Shown here piece after piece: positions 1-6,644 of a stretch of 24,049 nt of DNA. Source of the stretch: Oscillospiraceae bacterium (GTDB taxonomy: Bacteria > Bacillota_A > Clostridia > Oscillospirales > Oscillospiraceae); contig JAGBAI010000038.1 of NCBI GenBank assembly GCA_017939025.1, positions 1 to 24,049 on the forward strand, in the 5' to 3' direction. The notes below the pieces were generated by a model. It saw only the letters and a list, made by a program, of their open reading frames with translations, did no database searches and was not told where the DNA came from. Made by a program: the position numbers and the translations under genes. The stretch's first letter is position 1, and the number at the start of each line of letters is the position of its first letter.

Positions 1-11
1 GACATGAGCAT
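1..11 (-). CDS. Start of a divergent gene cut by the window edge
   Basis: Only the first codons (M-L-M) are in the window. The call rests on an AGGAGG ribosome site at 17-22, five bases before an ATG at 9-11, with a second in-frame ATG at 3-5, and a credible sigma-A promoter further upstream on the same strand. The product cannot be named. The gene would be transcribed away from nrdD. Confidence 0.45.
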
Positions 12-73
12 AGAGACCTCCTTTTCTGTGTTGTAGGGGTACATTCATTGTAAAGGATTTTGTCTCTATGCTC
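6..73. repeat. Perfect 12-bp inverted repeat around the left-edge promoter and start codon
   Basis: GAGCATAGAGAC at 6-17 is the exact reverse complement of GTCTCTATGCTC at 62-73. One arm covers the -35 region and the other covers the ATG of the left-edge gene, so the repeat could be an operator pair or, in a longer transcript, a start-masking hairpin. Confidence 0.6.
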
Positions 74-75
74 AA
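47..75 (-). promoter_or_regulatory. Sigma-A-type promoter for the left-edge gene
   Basis: On the minus strand a TTGAGC -35 (70-75) and a TACAAT -10 (47-52) are separated by exactly 17 bases. The ribosome site of the left-edge gene lies about 25 bases downstream. Confidence 0.55.
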
Positions 76-94
76 CTTTTATTTTGACATGGCT

Positions 95-123
95 TTGGGG
101 CCAGGCTCATCGCCTGACCCCAA
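95..123. terminator. GC-rich hairpin, possible terminator
   Basis: TTGGGG-C-CAGGC and GCCTG-A-CCCCAA pair around a TCATC loop with one internal mismatch. The following bases are only AT-rich (acatttatta), so termination is uncertain. No plus-strand gene precedes it inside the window. Confidence 0.35.
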
Positions 124-156
124 CATTTATTATAGAACCATATTAAATCCAATGCA

Positions 157-183
157 GCAGGGCGGGGCATGACCCCGCCCTGC
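157..183. repeat. GGGCGGGG palindromic hairpin (partial intergenic repeat)
   Basis: GCAGGGCGGGG (157-167) and CCCCGCCCTGC (173-183) form a perfect 11-bp stem. The same GCAGGGCGGGGCATGA core recurs near 22015 and related hairpins occur near 3675, 4846, 4954 and 6995, so it belongs to a dispersed repeat family. The rest of 124-330 shows no gene. Confidence 0.6.
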
Positions 184-330
184 AAAATTGTGTTTGGAAG
201 ATTTTTCCTTTCCCCGGAAAAACTCCCGGTTTATTGGACACATTGTATGATATCTTCCACTTAGCCCATGAAAATGCTGTGAAAATAAATAAACTGCTCC
301 ACTGCGAATTGCTTGTAACCGGATTGTAGC

Positions 331-359
331 TTGACAAAACAGCACTCTTGTGGCAATAT
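331..359 (+). promoter_or_regulatory. Promoter of the anaerobic ribonucleotide reductase operon
   Basis: A consensus TTGACA -35 (331-336) is followed after 17 bases by CAATAT (354-359), which is preceded by TG plus one base in an extended -10 arrangement. The -10 lies inside the first NrdR box, as expected for repression by occlusion. Transcription would begin near 366. Confidence 0.55.
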
Positions 360-366
360 ATTGTGG
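351..366. promoter_or_regulatory. NrdR box 1
   Basis: TGGCAATATATTGTGG matches the core of the known NrdR box (acaCwAtATaTwGtgt): C-A-A-T-A-T-A-T-T-G-T-G is intact and only the outer bases differ. It overlaps the -10 of the nrdD promoter. NrdR is the ATP/dATP-sensing repressor of ribonucleotide reductase operons. Confidence 0.75.
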
Positions 367-382
367 AGGTTTGAATTCTATG

Positions 383-398
383 ACACAACATATTGTGT
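383..398. promoter_or_regulatory. NrdR box 2
   Basis: ACACAACATATTGTGT matches 15 of 16 consensus positions of the NrdR box. Its centre is 32 bp from the centre of box 1, about three helical turns, the tandem geometry typical of NrdR targets. Confidence 0.8.
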
Positions 399-457
399 CT
401 GTGGCAGGTGTCCGACTGCCGCTGCCTCAATTTCAGAAGAAAGCGGAGAAAATATCT

Positions 458-2740
458 ATGATCCAGAGTATTATTAAGCGCGATGGCCGCGTTGTGTTAT
501 ACGATCAGAATAAGATCGCTTCTGCCATCCTCCGGGCACTGGAGGCCGCCCGGGAGGGCGATGCTGCCGATGCTGCCCGCATTGCCAATGACGTTCAGCG
601 GGAACTGGAAAGCAAGTTCTCTACGCAGGCACCCAATATCGAAGCCATCCAGGATGCGGTGGAATGCCAACTGATGAACCATGGCTTCAGCGCTTCTGCA
701 AAAGCTTACATTCTCTACCGTGCAAACCGTACCCGGGCGCGTGAGGCCAACACCAGCCTGATGAAGACCATCGATGAGATCACTCACATCGATGCCCGGA
801 TCAGCGATATGAAGCGTGACAATGCCAACATCGACGGCAACACCGCCATGGGCTCCATGCTGCAGATCGGCTCTGCCGGTGCCAAGGCCTATAACGAGAT
901 CTACCTGCTGCGGCCCGAGCATGCCAAGGCCTACCGGGAAGGCGATATCCACATCCACGATTTCGACTTCTACAGCCTTACTACCACCTGCTGCCAGATC
1001 GACATTCTGAAGCTGTTCCACGGGGGCTTCTCCACCGGCCATGGCTATCTGCGGGAACCCAACTCCATCCAGAGCTATGCCGCGCTGGCTGCCATTGCCA
1101 TCCAGTCCAACCAGAACGACCAGCATGGCGGTCAGTCCATTCCCAACTTCGATTACGGCATGGCCGAAGGCGTTGCCAAGACCTATCGTAAAGCCTTTAC
1201 CCGCCGCCTGAAGGACGCGGTGGAAGACTATTTGGATCTGGGCGACGAGACTGCTGCCATTGCAAAGATCATTGCCAATGCGGAAGTTTCCACTGGCGAA
1301 ACCGCCAAGCTGGAAAGCAGCGATGCTTACATTGCCGCCATTGCCAAGGGCCTGCGGGATACCTATGGTATGGACTGTGAGCGGGCCCACAAGATCATTA
1401 CCCGGGCCGCTGTCCGCGCCTACAAGAAGACTGACCGGGATACCCAGCAGGCTATGGAGGGCTTTGTCCACAACCTGAACACCATGCACTCCCGTGCCGG
1501 TGCCCAGACCCCCTTCTCCTCCATCAACTACGGTACCGATACCTCTCCCGAGGGACGTATGGTCATCCGCAACATTCTGATGGCTCTGGACGCAGGCCTG
1601 GGTCACGGCGAGACCTGCATTTTCCCCATCCATATTTTCAAGGTCAAGGAAGGCGTCAACTACAACGAGGAGGATCCCAACTACGATCTGTTCCACCTCA
1701 GCTGCAAGGTCAGCGCCAAGCGCCTGTTCCCCAACTATACCTTCCTGGATTCTCCCTTCAATCTGCAATATTACGTTCCCGGCCGCCCCGAGACGGAGGT
1801 CGCCACCATGGGCTGCCGTACCCGCGTTATGGGCAATGTGTATGATCCCACCCGGGAGATTTCCTACTCCCGCGGCAACCTGTCCTTCACCTCCATCAAC
1901 CTGCCCAGACTTGCCATCGAGGCTGACGGCGACGAGGAGCTGTTCTACGAAAAGCTCCAGGGTATGCTGGAGCTGGTTGCCCAGCAGCTGCTGGATCGCT
2001 TTGAGATCCAGGCATCCAAGCATATCTACAACTATCCCTTCCTCATGGGACAGGGTGTCTGGCTGGATTCCGACAAGCTGACTATGGAACAGGATCTGCG
2101 GGAGGTTTTGAAGCACGGTACGTTGTCCATCGGCTTCATCGGCCTGGCGGAAACCCTGACCAGCCTGTACGGCCAGCACCACGGCCAGAGTGAAGAGATC
2201 CAGGAGAAGGGTCTGAAAATCATTTCCTTCATGCGTAAGTTCTGTGATGAAAAGTCCCAGGAGCTGAAGATGAACTTCTCCCTGCTGGCAACGCCTGCCG
2301 AGGGCCTGTCCGGCCGTTTCATCCGTATGGATAAGAAGCGTTACGGCTCCATCCCCGGCATTACCGACCGGGAGTATTATACCAACTCCTTCCATATTCC
2401 TGTCTGGCATCCCATTTCTGTGTACGATAAGATCCGTCTGGAGGCACCTTACCATGCCCTGTGCAATGCCGGTCATATCAGCTATGTGGAGCTGGACGGC
2501 GATACTGCCCGGAATGTGGAGGCATTCGAATCCGTAGTCCGCTGCATGCATGATTTTGGCATTGGCTACGGTTCCATCAACCATCCTGTAGACCGGGATC
2601 CCATCTGCGGCTATGTGGGCATCATCGGTGATGTCTGCCCCCGCTGCGGCCGCCGGGAGGGCGAGCAGATCCCGCCTGAGCGCATTGAGGAGCTGAAACG
2701 GAAGTATCCGGAAATGCCCGCTTTCCAGGGAATCGAATAA
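458..2740 (+). CDS. nrdD: Anaerobic ribonucleoside-triphosphate reductase, main subunit without its glycyl-radical tail
   Basis: Class III reductase that makes dNTPs from NTPs without oxygen. From the ATG at 458 the protein is 760 residues: an ATP-cone (about 1-97, opening MIQSIIKRDGR), then the ten-stranded barrel with CC at 178-179 and MGCRTR with Cys453, the likely thiyl cysteine. A zinc-ribbon-like end has Cys717, Cys727 and Cys730, with Asp714 where a first Cys might be expected. The protein stops at FQGIE and lacks the RxxGYL glycyl-radical motif, which is encoded by the next small gene in another frame. An in-frame ATG at 380 has a better GGAGG, but it lies between the two NrdR boxes and the extra residues do not resemble the family; 458 has GGAG nine bases upstream. 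Identity is secure; the start is inferred. Confidence 0.93.
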   Translation: MIQSIIKRDGRVVLYDQNKIASAILRALEAAREGDAADAARIANDVQRELESKFSTQAPNIEAIQDAVECQLMNHGFSASAKAYILYRANRTRAREANTSLMKTIDEITHIDARISDMKRDNANIDGNTAMGSMLQIGSAGAKAYNEIYLLRPEHAKAYREGDIHIHDFDFYSLTTTCCQIDILKLFHGGFSTGHGYLREPNSIQSYAALAAIAIQSNQNDQHGGQSIPNFDYGMAEGVAKTYRKAFTRRLKDAVEDYLDLGDETAAIAKIIANAEVSTGETAKLESSDAYIAAIAKGLRDTYGMDCERAHKIITRAAVRAYKKTDRDTQQAMEGFVHNLNTMHSRAGAQTPFSSINYGTDTSPEGRMVIRNILMALDAGLGHGETCIFPIHIFKVKEGVNYNEEDPNYDLFHLSCKVSAKRLFPNYTFLDSPFNLQYYVPGRPETEVATMGCRTRVMGNVYDPTREISYSRGNLSFTSINLPRLAIEADGDEELFYEKLQGMLELVAQQLLDRFEIQASKHIYNYPFLMGQGVWLDSDKLTMEQDLREVLKHGTLSIGFIGLAETLTSLYGQHHGQSEEIQEKGLKIISFMRKFCDEKSQELKMNFSLLATPAEGLSGRFIRMDKKRYGSIPGITDREYYTNSFHIPVWHPISVYDKIRLEAPYHALCNAGHISYVELDGDTARNVEAFESVVRCMHDFGIGYGSINHPVDRDPICGYVGIIGDVCPRCGRREGEQIPPERIEELKRKYPEMPAFQGIE

Positions 2741-2832
2741 ATGCAGAATTAAAAATGCAAAATGAAGGTATTGCCTCGGGCAATGATTTAAAAATTGTTC
2801 CGGAGAAACACCACAATTTTGCATTCTGCATT
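2740..2832. repeat. Small palindromic element between nrdD and its tail gene
   Basis: The left arm (about 2740-2764, AATGCAGAATTAAAAATGCA) and right arm (2814-2832, AATTTTGCATTCTGCATT) are imperfect inverted copies. A perfect ATTGCC-TCG-GGCAAT hairpin lies inside at 2770-2784. It fills most of the 178-bp gap and resembles a MITE or REP-like insertion. The remaining 2833-2906 shows no gene. Confidence 0.55.
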
Positions 2833-2918
2833 CAACCGTGACCATGTCACAGAAAAGGCAGAGCAGTTGCGATAAGATAAACTCGTAAAAATCCCGTTTC
2901 CATTATGGAGGTATCATT

Positions 2919-3080
2919 ATGAACATCAAGAACGAAAATCAGAAGCTGGGTCAGGGTGTTGGCTTTGAGCGCATCCGCCGGATCACCGGTTATTTGGTCG
3001 GTACCATGGATAAGTGGAACGACGCCAAGCGGGCAGAGGAGCGTGACCGTGTCAAGCACGGCATGTCCACCCATGCTTGA
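2919..3080 (+). CDS. Stand-alone glycyl-radical domain of NrdD
   Basis: A 53-residue protein with GGAGG at 2907-2911, eight bases before the ATG. Residues 16-29 read FERIRRITGYLVGT, containing the RxxGYL motif, so Gly24 is the expected radical glycine. The end, EERDRVKHG, matches the conserved RVKH end of class III reductases such as E. coli NrdD. This is exactly the part missing from the upstream 760-residue NrdD. The reading frame differs from nrdD and a 178-bp gap with a palindrome lies between them, so stop-codon readthrough cannot join them. The stop overlaps the start of nrdG by eight bases, implying translational coupling. The inferred role is to complete NrdD in trans and be the direct target of NrdG. 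It could alternatively be a spare part for repairing cleaved enzyme, as GrcA is for PFL. Confidence 0.88.
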   Translation: MNIKNENQKLGQGVGFERIRRITGYLVGTMDKWNDAKRAEERDRVKHGMSTHA

Positions 3081-3585
3081 TTTAAGCGGCATTATTTCCG
3101 ACAGCATCGTGGATGGCCCGGGAATCCGCACGACGATCTTTTCCCAGGGCTGTCCCCATCACTGTCCCGGCTGCCATAACCCGGAGACCTGGGACTTTGG
3201 CACCGGAACCCAAATCCCGGTGGAAGCGGCGGTGGACATCGTCCGGGAGAATCCCCTGTGCCGGGGGGTTACCTTCTCCGGCGGCGAGCCTTTTGCCCAG
3301 CCGGAGGCCTTTGCAAGGCTTGCAAAGCTGCTGAAAGAAAAGGGCTACGAGGTGGCCTCCTACTCCGGATACACCTTTGAACAGCTGCTCGCTGGCTCAG
3401 AAGCGCAGAGGGAGCTGCTGTCTTCCATCGACATTCTCATTGACGGCCCCTTCCTTCTGGCGGAAAAAAGCCTGGAGGTTCCTTTCCGGGGCAGCCGGAA
3501 CCAGCGGATCCTGGATGTAAAAAAGTCACTGGAAGCTGGAAAGGCGGTTGAAACAGCCTCCAGACGCTGGCTGGGAGAATATTGA
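3073..3585 (+). CDS. nrdG: Anaerobic ribonucleotide reductase activating protein (radical SAM)
   Basis: A 170-residue radical SAM activase that uses a 4Fe-4S cluster and S-adenosylmethionine to make the glycyl radical on NrdD. The family CxxxCxxC is visible as GCPHHCPGCHNPETWDF with Cys27, Cys31 and Cys34, followed by the SAM-binding glycine motif FSGGEP. The start is the ATG at 3073, inside the last codons of the glycyl-radical gene; a longer in-frame extension upstream would only duplicate that gene's DNA in another frame. Coupling to the radical-domain gene is notable because that peptide, not the NrdD body, carries the substrate glycine. A strong terminator follows the stop. Confidence 0.95.
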   Translation: MLDLSGIISDSIVDGPGIRTTIFSQGCPHHCPGCHNPETWDFGTGTQIPVEAAVDIVRENPLCRGVTFSGGEPFAQPEAFARLAKLLKEKGYEVASYSGYTFEQLLAGSEAQRELLSSIDILIDGPFLLAEKSLEVPFRGSRNQRILDVKKSLEAGKAVETASRRWLGEY

Positions 3586-3589
3586 CACA

Positions 3590-3622
3590 AAAAAGGAGAT
3601 GCGAAAGCATCTCCTTTTTGCT
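3590..3622 (+). terminator. Rho-independent terminator of the nrd operon
   Basis: AAAAAGGAGATGC and GCATCTCCTTTTT form a perfect 13-bp stem with a GAAA loop, ending in the T run, just after nrdG. Confidence 0.9.
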
Positions 3623-3672
3623 TGTCGATAAACCGATATATTCCAGTTTGTCGAGTAGTTAAAAAATGTCAA

Positions 3673-3809
3673 CGTAGGGCGGGGATATCATCCCCGCCGG
3701 GCATCCACAACTTTTGAGTGAAAAAATAGCGGCAAGACGTTAAATCACTGAAAACATTGGCCGCTCAATCATCGATAGTACCCGGCGGGCATACTATGCC
3801 CGCCCTACG
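3673..3809. mobile_element. MITE-like palindromic element, copy 1 (137 bp)
   Basis: The ends are inverted repeats: CGTAGGGCGGG at the left and CCCGCCCTACG at the right, and each arm is itself a hairpin. A second copy of identical length lies at 6993-7129 and differs by about five transitions. The flank beyond the right end (3810-3845) is an inverted partial match to the flank before copy 2, so the mobile unit may be longer than 137 bp. No coding capacity. Confidence 0.75.
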
Positions 3810-3864
3810 AATACGCTGTTTGAACAGTCTGATAAACTGCAATTTATACTTCTTCGACAGTCTG

Positions 3865-3893
3865 AACGCCATCCTTCCGGATGGCGTTTTTCT
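3865..3893 (+). terminator. Strong hairpin with plus-strand T run at the 3' end of the sortase gene
   Basis: AACGCCATCC and GGATGGCGTT form a 10-bp stem with a TTCC loop followed by TTTTCT on the plus strand. It ends at the stop codon of the minus-strand sortase gene. It would stop plus-strand transcription running toward the sortase gene; the minus-strand side has no T run. Confidence 0.6.
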
Positions 3894-4752
3894 ATTTCCG
3901 TCGGGCCACTACAACGAATCGGCCGTTGTCTGTGTGGTAGGCGCAGGTCACCAGGGTGATCAGCTGATCGCCGAATTCGGCGGTGATACCGGTGTCATAC
4001 AGGGCCTTTTCTTTGAACTGGGCAATGCCGTTGTTGAATTCTTCCTCAGTTTCCGGGTCGATGAACTGGTAGAACTTGAAAACGTCCTCGGTTTTGTAGT
4101 AGACCCGGTCGTAGAAAGCGGCCAGCACCTCGAATTCCTGCTGCTGGTACAGAGTATCAAAGACGATCACGGGATGATCCTTCCAGTAAGTGCTCTGTTC
4201 ATACTTCATTAAGCTGCGGAACATGGTGCCATTGGGCATGTTGTGGCCGTAAATCAGCAGATTGGTGCTGTCTATGGTGCAGCCTGCATCCAGGAAGGGG
4301 GTGCCGGGGTAGCTGTTTTTCTGGTCGAAGTCCAAATGGAGATATTTTTCCGGATCATTGGGGGTGTGCATCACCGGATAATCCAACTGGGTGCCGTCAA
4401 TGCGGAGCCAGCCTATCATTTCGGAATTCCGGGCATAGGCTTCAGCATACTGGGGCAGAACAGGAGGCTGGGTTTCCGGCGGCGCGGTGGTCTCCGGGAT
4501 GGTGGCTTCTGTCACGGCAGTCTCAGTGGGGGCGGCAGTGGCTTCGGTGGCAGCAGCCTGAACCTGGCGGGACAGATCCTGGAAATCCGCTTCTGCCCCT
4601 TCGTTATGCCCCAGGAACAATGCGGCACCGCCGATGCACAGCAGCACCAGCGCCAGGGCGCAGGCTGCCAGGGTCAGAAGGAACTTCCGTCTGTTTTTCT
4701 TCTTCGGGGCGGGAGAAACAAATCTTCCGTTGTTGGAATACATCTTTTTCAT
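3892..4752 (-). CDS. Class B sortase
   Basis: A 286-residue membrane-anchored transpeptidase that joins surface proteins to peptidoglycan. The N-terminus is basic, followed by one membrane helix (about 23-48), then a Thr/Ala/Pro-rich linker (66-100) and the sortase fold. The catalytic residues are visible: His170 in IYGHNM, Cys270 in TLVTC and Arg278 in NGRFVV. The helical insertion before the Cys strand is typical of class B. GAGG lies eight bases before the ATG. A Cys-rich secreted protein ending in VPRTG is the next gene upstream on the same strand, and a large protein with NPYSGD lies at 9689-13780; both are plausible clients. Class is well supported; substrates are inferred. Confidence 0.93.
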   Translation of the reverse strand: MKKMYSNNGRFVSPAPKKKNRRKFLLTLAACALALVLLCIGGAALFLGHNEGAEADFQDLSRQVQAAATEATAAPTETAVTEATIPETTAPPETQPPVLPQYAEAYARNSEMIGWLRIDGTQLDYPVMHTPNDPEKYLHLDFDQKNSYPGTPFLDAGCTIDSTNLLIYGHNMPNGTMFRSLMKYEQSTYWKDHPVIVFDTLYQQQEFEVLAAFYDRVYYKTEDVFKFYQFIDPETEEEFNNGIAQFKEKALYDTGITAEFGDQLITLVTCAYHTDNGRFVVVARRK

Positions 4753-4777
4753 AAAATATCCTCAAAGGTATGGTTGG

Positions 4778-4806
4778 AATGTACCGGCGCGGCATTGTGT
4801 CGCCAA
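4778..4806 (-). promoter_or_regulatory. Possible sortase promoter, with the -35 in a repeat end
   Basis: On the minus strand TTGGCG (4801-4806) and TACATT (4778-4783) are 17 bases apart. Each matches four of six consensus positions. The -35 lies in the terminal repeat of the neighbouring palindromic element. Confidence 0.35.
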
Positions 4807-5026
4807 ATTGCGGTTTGGCGGGCTATTTTGCACACGCTACTGTAGGGGAGGGGCATTGCCCCTCCCGCAACCTGGCAATTACGCAAGCAGTTCGTATTTC
4901 CGGAATTGTTACGTTTTCCACAGAATTCTACTGTTCAATTGTCGGTAGCGAGCGGGCGGGGCATTGCCCCGCCCCTACAGTTAGATATTCGCAATCAGCT
5001 CGCCAAACTGTTATTGCTGTTTACGA
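4799..5026. repeat. Related palindromic element between the sortase and Cys-rich protein genes
   Basis: Two perfect hairpins, GGGAGGGGCA/TGCCCCTCCC at 4846-4866 and GGGCGGGGCA/TGCCCCGCCC at 4954-4974, are inverted copies of each other with CTGTAGGGG ends. Outside them are AATTGCGGTTTGGCGGGCT (from 4806) and a degenerate inverted copy around 4998-5020. The same outer module borders copy 2 of the 137-bp element near 6958 and recurs near 8000. No gene. Confidence 0.6.
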
Positions 5027-5034
5027 TGCCGTGC

Positions 5035-5065
5035 GGCGGTGACGGATAATCCGTCACCGCCTTTT
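5035..5065 (+). terminator. 12-bp hairpin with plus-strand T run at the 3' end of the Cys-rich gene
   Basis: GGCGGTGACGGA and TCCGTCACCGCC pair perfectly around TAA, followed by TTTTG on the plus strand. It sits 19 bases past the stop of the minus-strand gene at 5084, but its T run faces the other strand. Confidence 0.55.
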
Positions 5066-5083
5066 GTGCTATGAAATTGGGAA

Positions 5084-6478
5084 TCAGGCGAAGATGGCGT
5101 ACAGCCACTCGACGAAGATATTACCGGTTCTGGGGACGCTGTCCAGGTTGGGATCATAAGGCACCTTCAGAACAGGGGTTGCCTCCTCGTAGGTGTGGGA
5201 AGCGTCGTTCAGACAGGTGTAGGTGATGATGCCGGTATCGGTGTAGGAAGCTTCCTTGGTCACGACACCGTCATTCCACTTATGGCCCAGGGCCTTGATA
5301 ACTTCCTGCTTGACCAGAACTTCATCGCAGACATCACAGTGCTTGCCTTCGGTCAGACCGGTCTTCTCGCAGGTGGGAGCGACAGCAGCATCGGTGACGG
5401 GGGTGTGGGCAGCGGGAATAACCTGCTGTTCCTCAATGATGTATTTGCACACGGGACACTTCTTACCAGCAGTCAGACCATCTTCGGTGCAGCTATTGGG
5501 CTTTGCCTCACCAATGGGTGCTTCTTCATGATTCTCAGATACATCCTTGCCGCAACGACCACATGCGAATCCATGGGTTTTACCGTTAGTATGTGCGATT
5601 ACGCCACTGTCCTCTGCCTTCTCATGGCCCAGTGCTTCAGGATTCTCGGGATCGATGGCACCACAGTTGCACTTACCGGGTTCGGTACAGGTGGGAGCGG
5701 CATAGTCATGAGGCAGCTTGTCAACAGTTTCCTGGGCTAACAGGATTTCACCGCAGACAGAGCACTTCTTGCCTTCGGTCAGACCGGTAGAAGTGCAGGT
5801 GGGGGCAACGGCTTCCAGAGTTTCCTCGGTGTGACCGTCTTTAACCTTCTGACGACCACAGTCACACTTTGCGGTGCAGGAATTGCTAGGGGAGGAATTG
5901 ACGGTGTAGGAGCAATCAACCCACTCGAAATAAGTACATCCATCACGGCTGCACTTTATTGAGTGTTGGGGTTGCGTACCTTTCTGCGAAGCGATATAGA
6001 TGTCGTGTTTCGGTGTAGCATCGTTGGGGTTCACAGCACCGCATTCACACTTGCCAGGTTCGGTGCAAGTCGCAGCTGAAAAGCTGTGAGGCTCATAATA
6101 GAGCTCGTCATCGAAATGATGTCCAAGCAGACACTCTTTCCAGTGATGTGTTTCGTCATATTTAGTGACTAGGCCTTTCGTGTCAGTACAGTTACCGCAA
6201 CCAATACAATGGCCGGTTTCGTCAATTGGATGAATACCCAAAAGATCAGATCCACATAGAGAACAGTTTGTGAAGTCACAGCCGGTGCACTGTTCGGTAA
6301 CAGTGGTATCGCAAAGAGAACAGTATCTGGTATGTGTTCCTGTTGTGGGGATCTCTGTATAAGTTGCACCAGCGTGGGAACAGGTGGCAGGATCAACAGT
6401 TTCAGCCCCAACCACCATCGGCAGCATACACACGGTCAGTGCCAGCACGGCCAGCACCATGAAGAGTCTTTTCTTCAT
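5084..6478 (-). CDS. Secreted Cys-rich repeat protein with a VPRTG C-terminus
   Basis: 464 residues. A signal peptide (about 1-25, MKKRLFMVLAVLAL then VVGA) is followed by repeated modules built around PTCTxxGLTxGKxCxVCxE and shorter PTCTEPGKCxCG units, giving about ten CxxC-type pairs. The heme motif CxxCH is not the pattern; the cysteines more likely bind metal or form disulfides. The C-terminus holds VPRTG at 448-452 followed by only 12 residues (NIFVEWLYAIFA), with no basic tail. It resembles the (S/P)PxTG-type class B sortase motif but is short for a full sorting signal, so covalent anchoring is uncertain. GGAGGT precedes the ATG. A strong promoter overlaps a palindrome next to a divergent HTH gene. 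Molecular function unknown. Confidence 0.85.
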   Translation of the reverse strand: MKKRLFMVLAVLALTVCMLPMVVGAETVDPATCSHAGATYTEIPTTGTHTRYCSLCDTTVTEQCTGCDFTNCSLCGSDLLGIHPIDETGHCIGCGNCTDTKGLVTKYDETHHWKECLLGHHFDDELYYEPHSFSAATCTEPGKCECGAVNPNDATPKHDIYIASQKGTQPQHSIKCSRDGCTYFEWVDCSYTVNSSPSNSCTAKCDCGRQKVKDGHTEETLEAVAPTCTSTGLTEGKKCSVCGEILLAQETVDKLPHDYAAPTCTEPGKCNCGAIDPENPEALGHEKAEDSGVIAHTNGKTHGFACGRCGKDVSENHEEAPIGEAKPNSCTEDGLTAGKKCPVCKYIIEEQQVIPAAHTPVTDAAVAPTCEKTGLTEGKHCDVCDEVLVKQEVIKALGHKWNDGVVTKEASYTDTGIITYTCLNDASHTYEEATPVLKVPYDPNLDSVPRTGNIFVEWLYAIFA

Positions 6479-6550
6479 TTTTTTAATTTACCTCCATATA
6501 GTATAAATTAGGCGTGGAGCGACTCATAATGAACTACACACCTTATGAAT

Positions 6551-6576
6551 AGTATAGTCTTTTTAACGACTATAGT
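6551..6576. promoter_or_regulatory. Palindromic operator between divergent genes
   Basis: AGTATAGTC (6551-6559) and GACTATAGT (6568-6576) are inverted repeats matching at eight of nine positions around an 8-bp spacer. The right half contains the perfect palindrome GACTATAGTC (6568-6577). One arm covers the -10 and the other the -35 of the Cys-rich gene promoter. The obvious candidate ligand is the HTH protein encoded 70 bp away. Confidence 0.65.
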
Positions 6577-6579
6577 CAA
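6551..6579 (-). promoter_or_regulatory. Promoter of the Cys-rich surface gene
   Basis: On the minus strand TTGACT (6574-6579) and TATACT (6551-6556) are separated by exactly 17 bases. Confidence 0.8.
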
Positions 6580-6601
6580 GATAAAAAACTAAGCTTACAA
6601 T
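6573..6601 (+). promoter_or_regulatory. Possible promoter of the small HTH gene
   Basis: TAGTCA (6573-6578), 17 bases, TACAAT (6596-6601). The -35 falls in the operator arm, so one bound repressor could control both directions. Confidence 0.5.
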
Positions 6602-6644
6602 ACATTTTAGACAGAGAATTATCCAAAATCGAAGGAGGCAGGCC

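Noticed and set aside
2600..2620. CGYVG in the large NrdD protein as the glycyl-radical site
   Set aside because: It is followed by CPRCGR and aligns with the zinc ribbon (CGFTG in E. coli), not the radical loop; the true RITGYL is in the next gene.
497..2845. A 782-codon open frame on the minus strand opposite nrdD
   Set aside because: It is a shadow of the biased codon use of nrdD: no family motifs and no ribosome site, while the plus strand carries all NrdD signatures.
2956..3072. A 39-codon upstream extension of nrdG
   Set aside because: It overlaps the radical-domain gene in another frame and has no family likeness; the ATG at 3073 starts at the expected point.
458..3080. Readthrough or simple frameshift joining nrdD and the radical-domain gene
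   Set aside because: The two are in different frames, separated by 178 bp with a palindrome, and the second has its own well-placed GGAGG and ATG.
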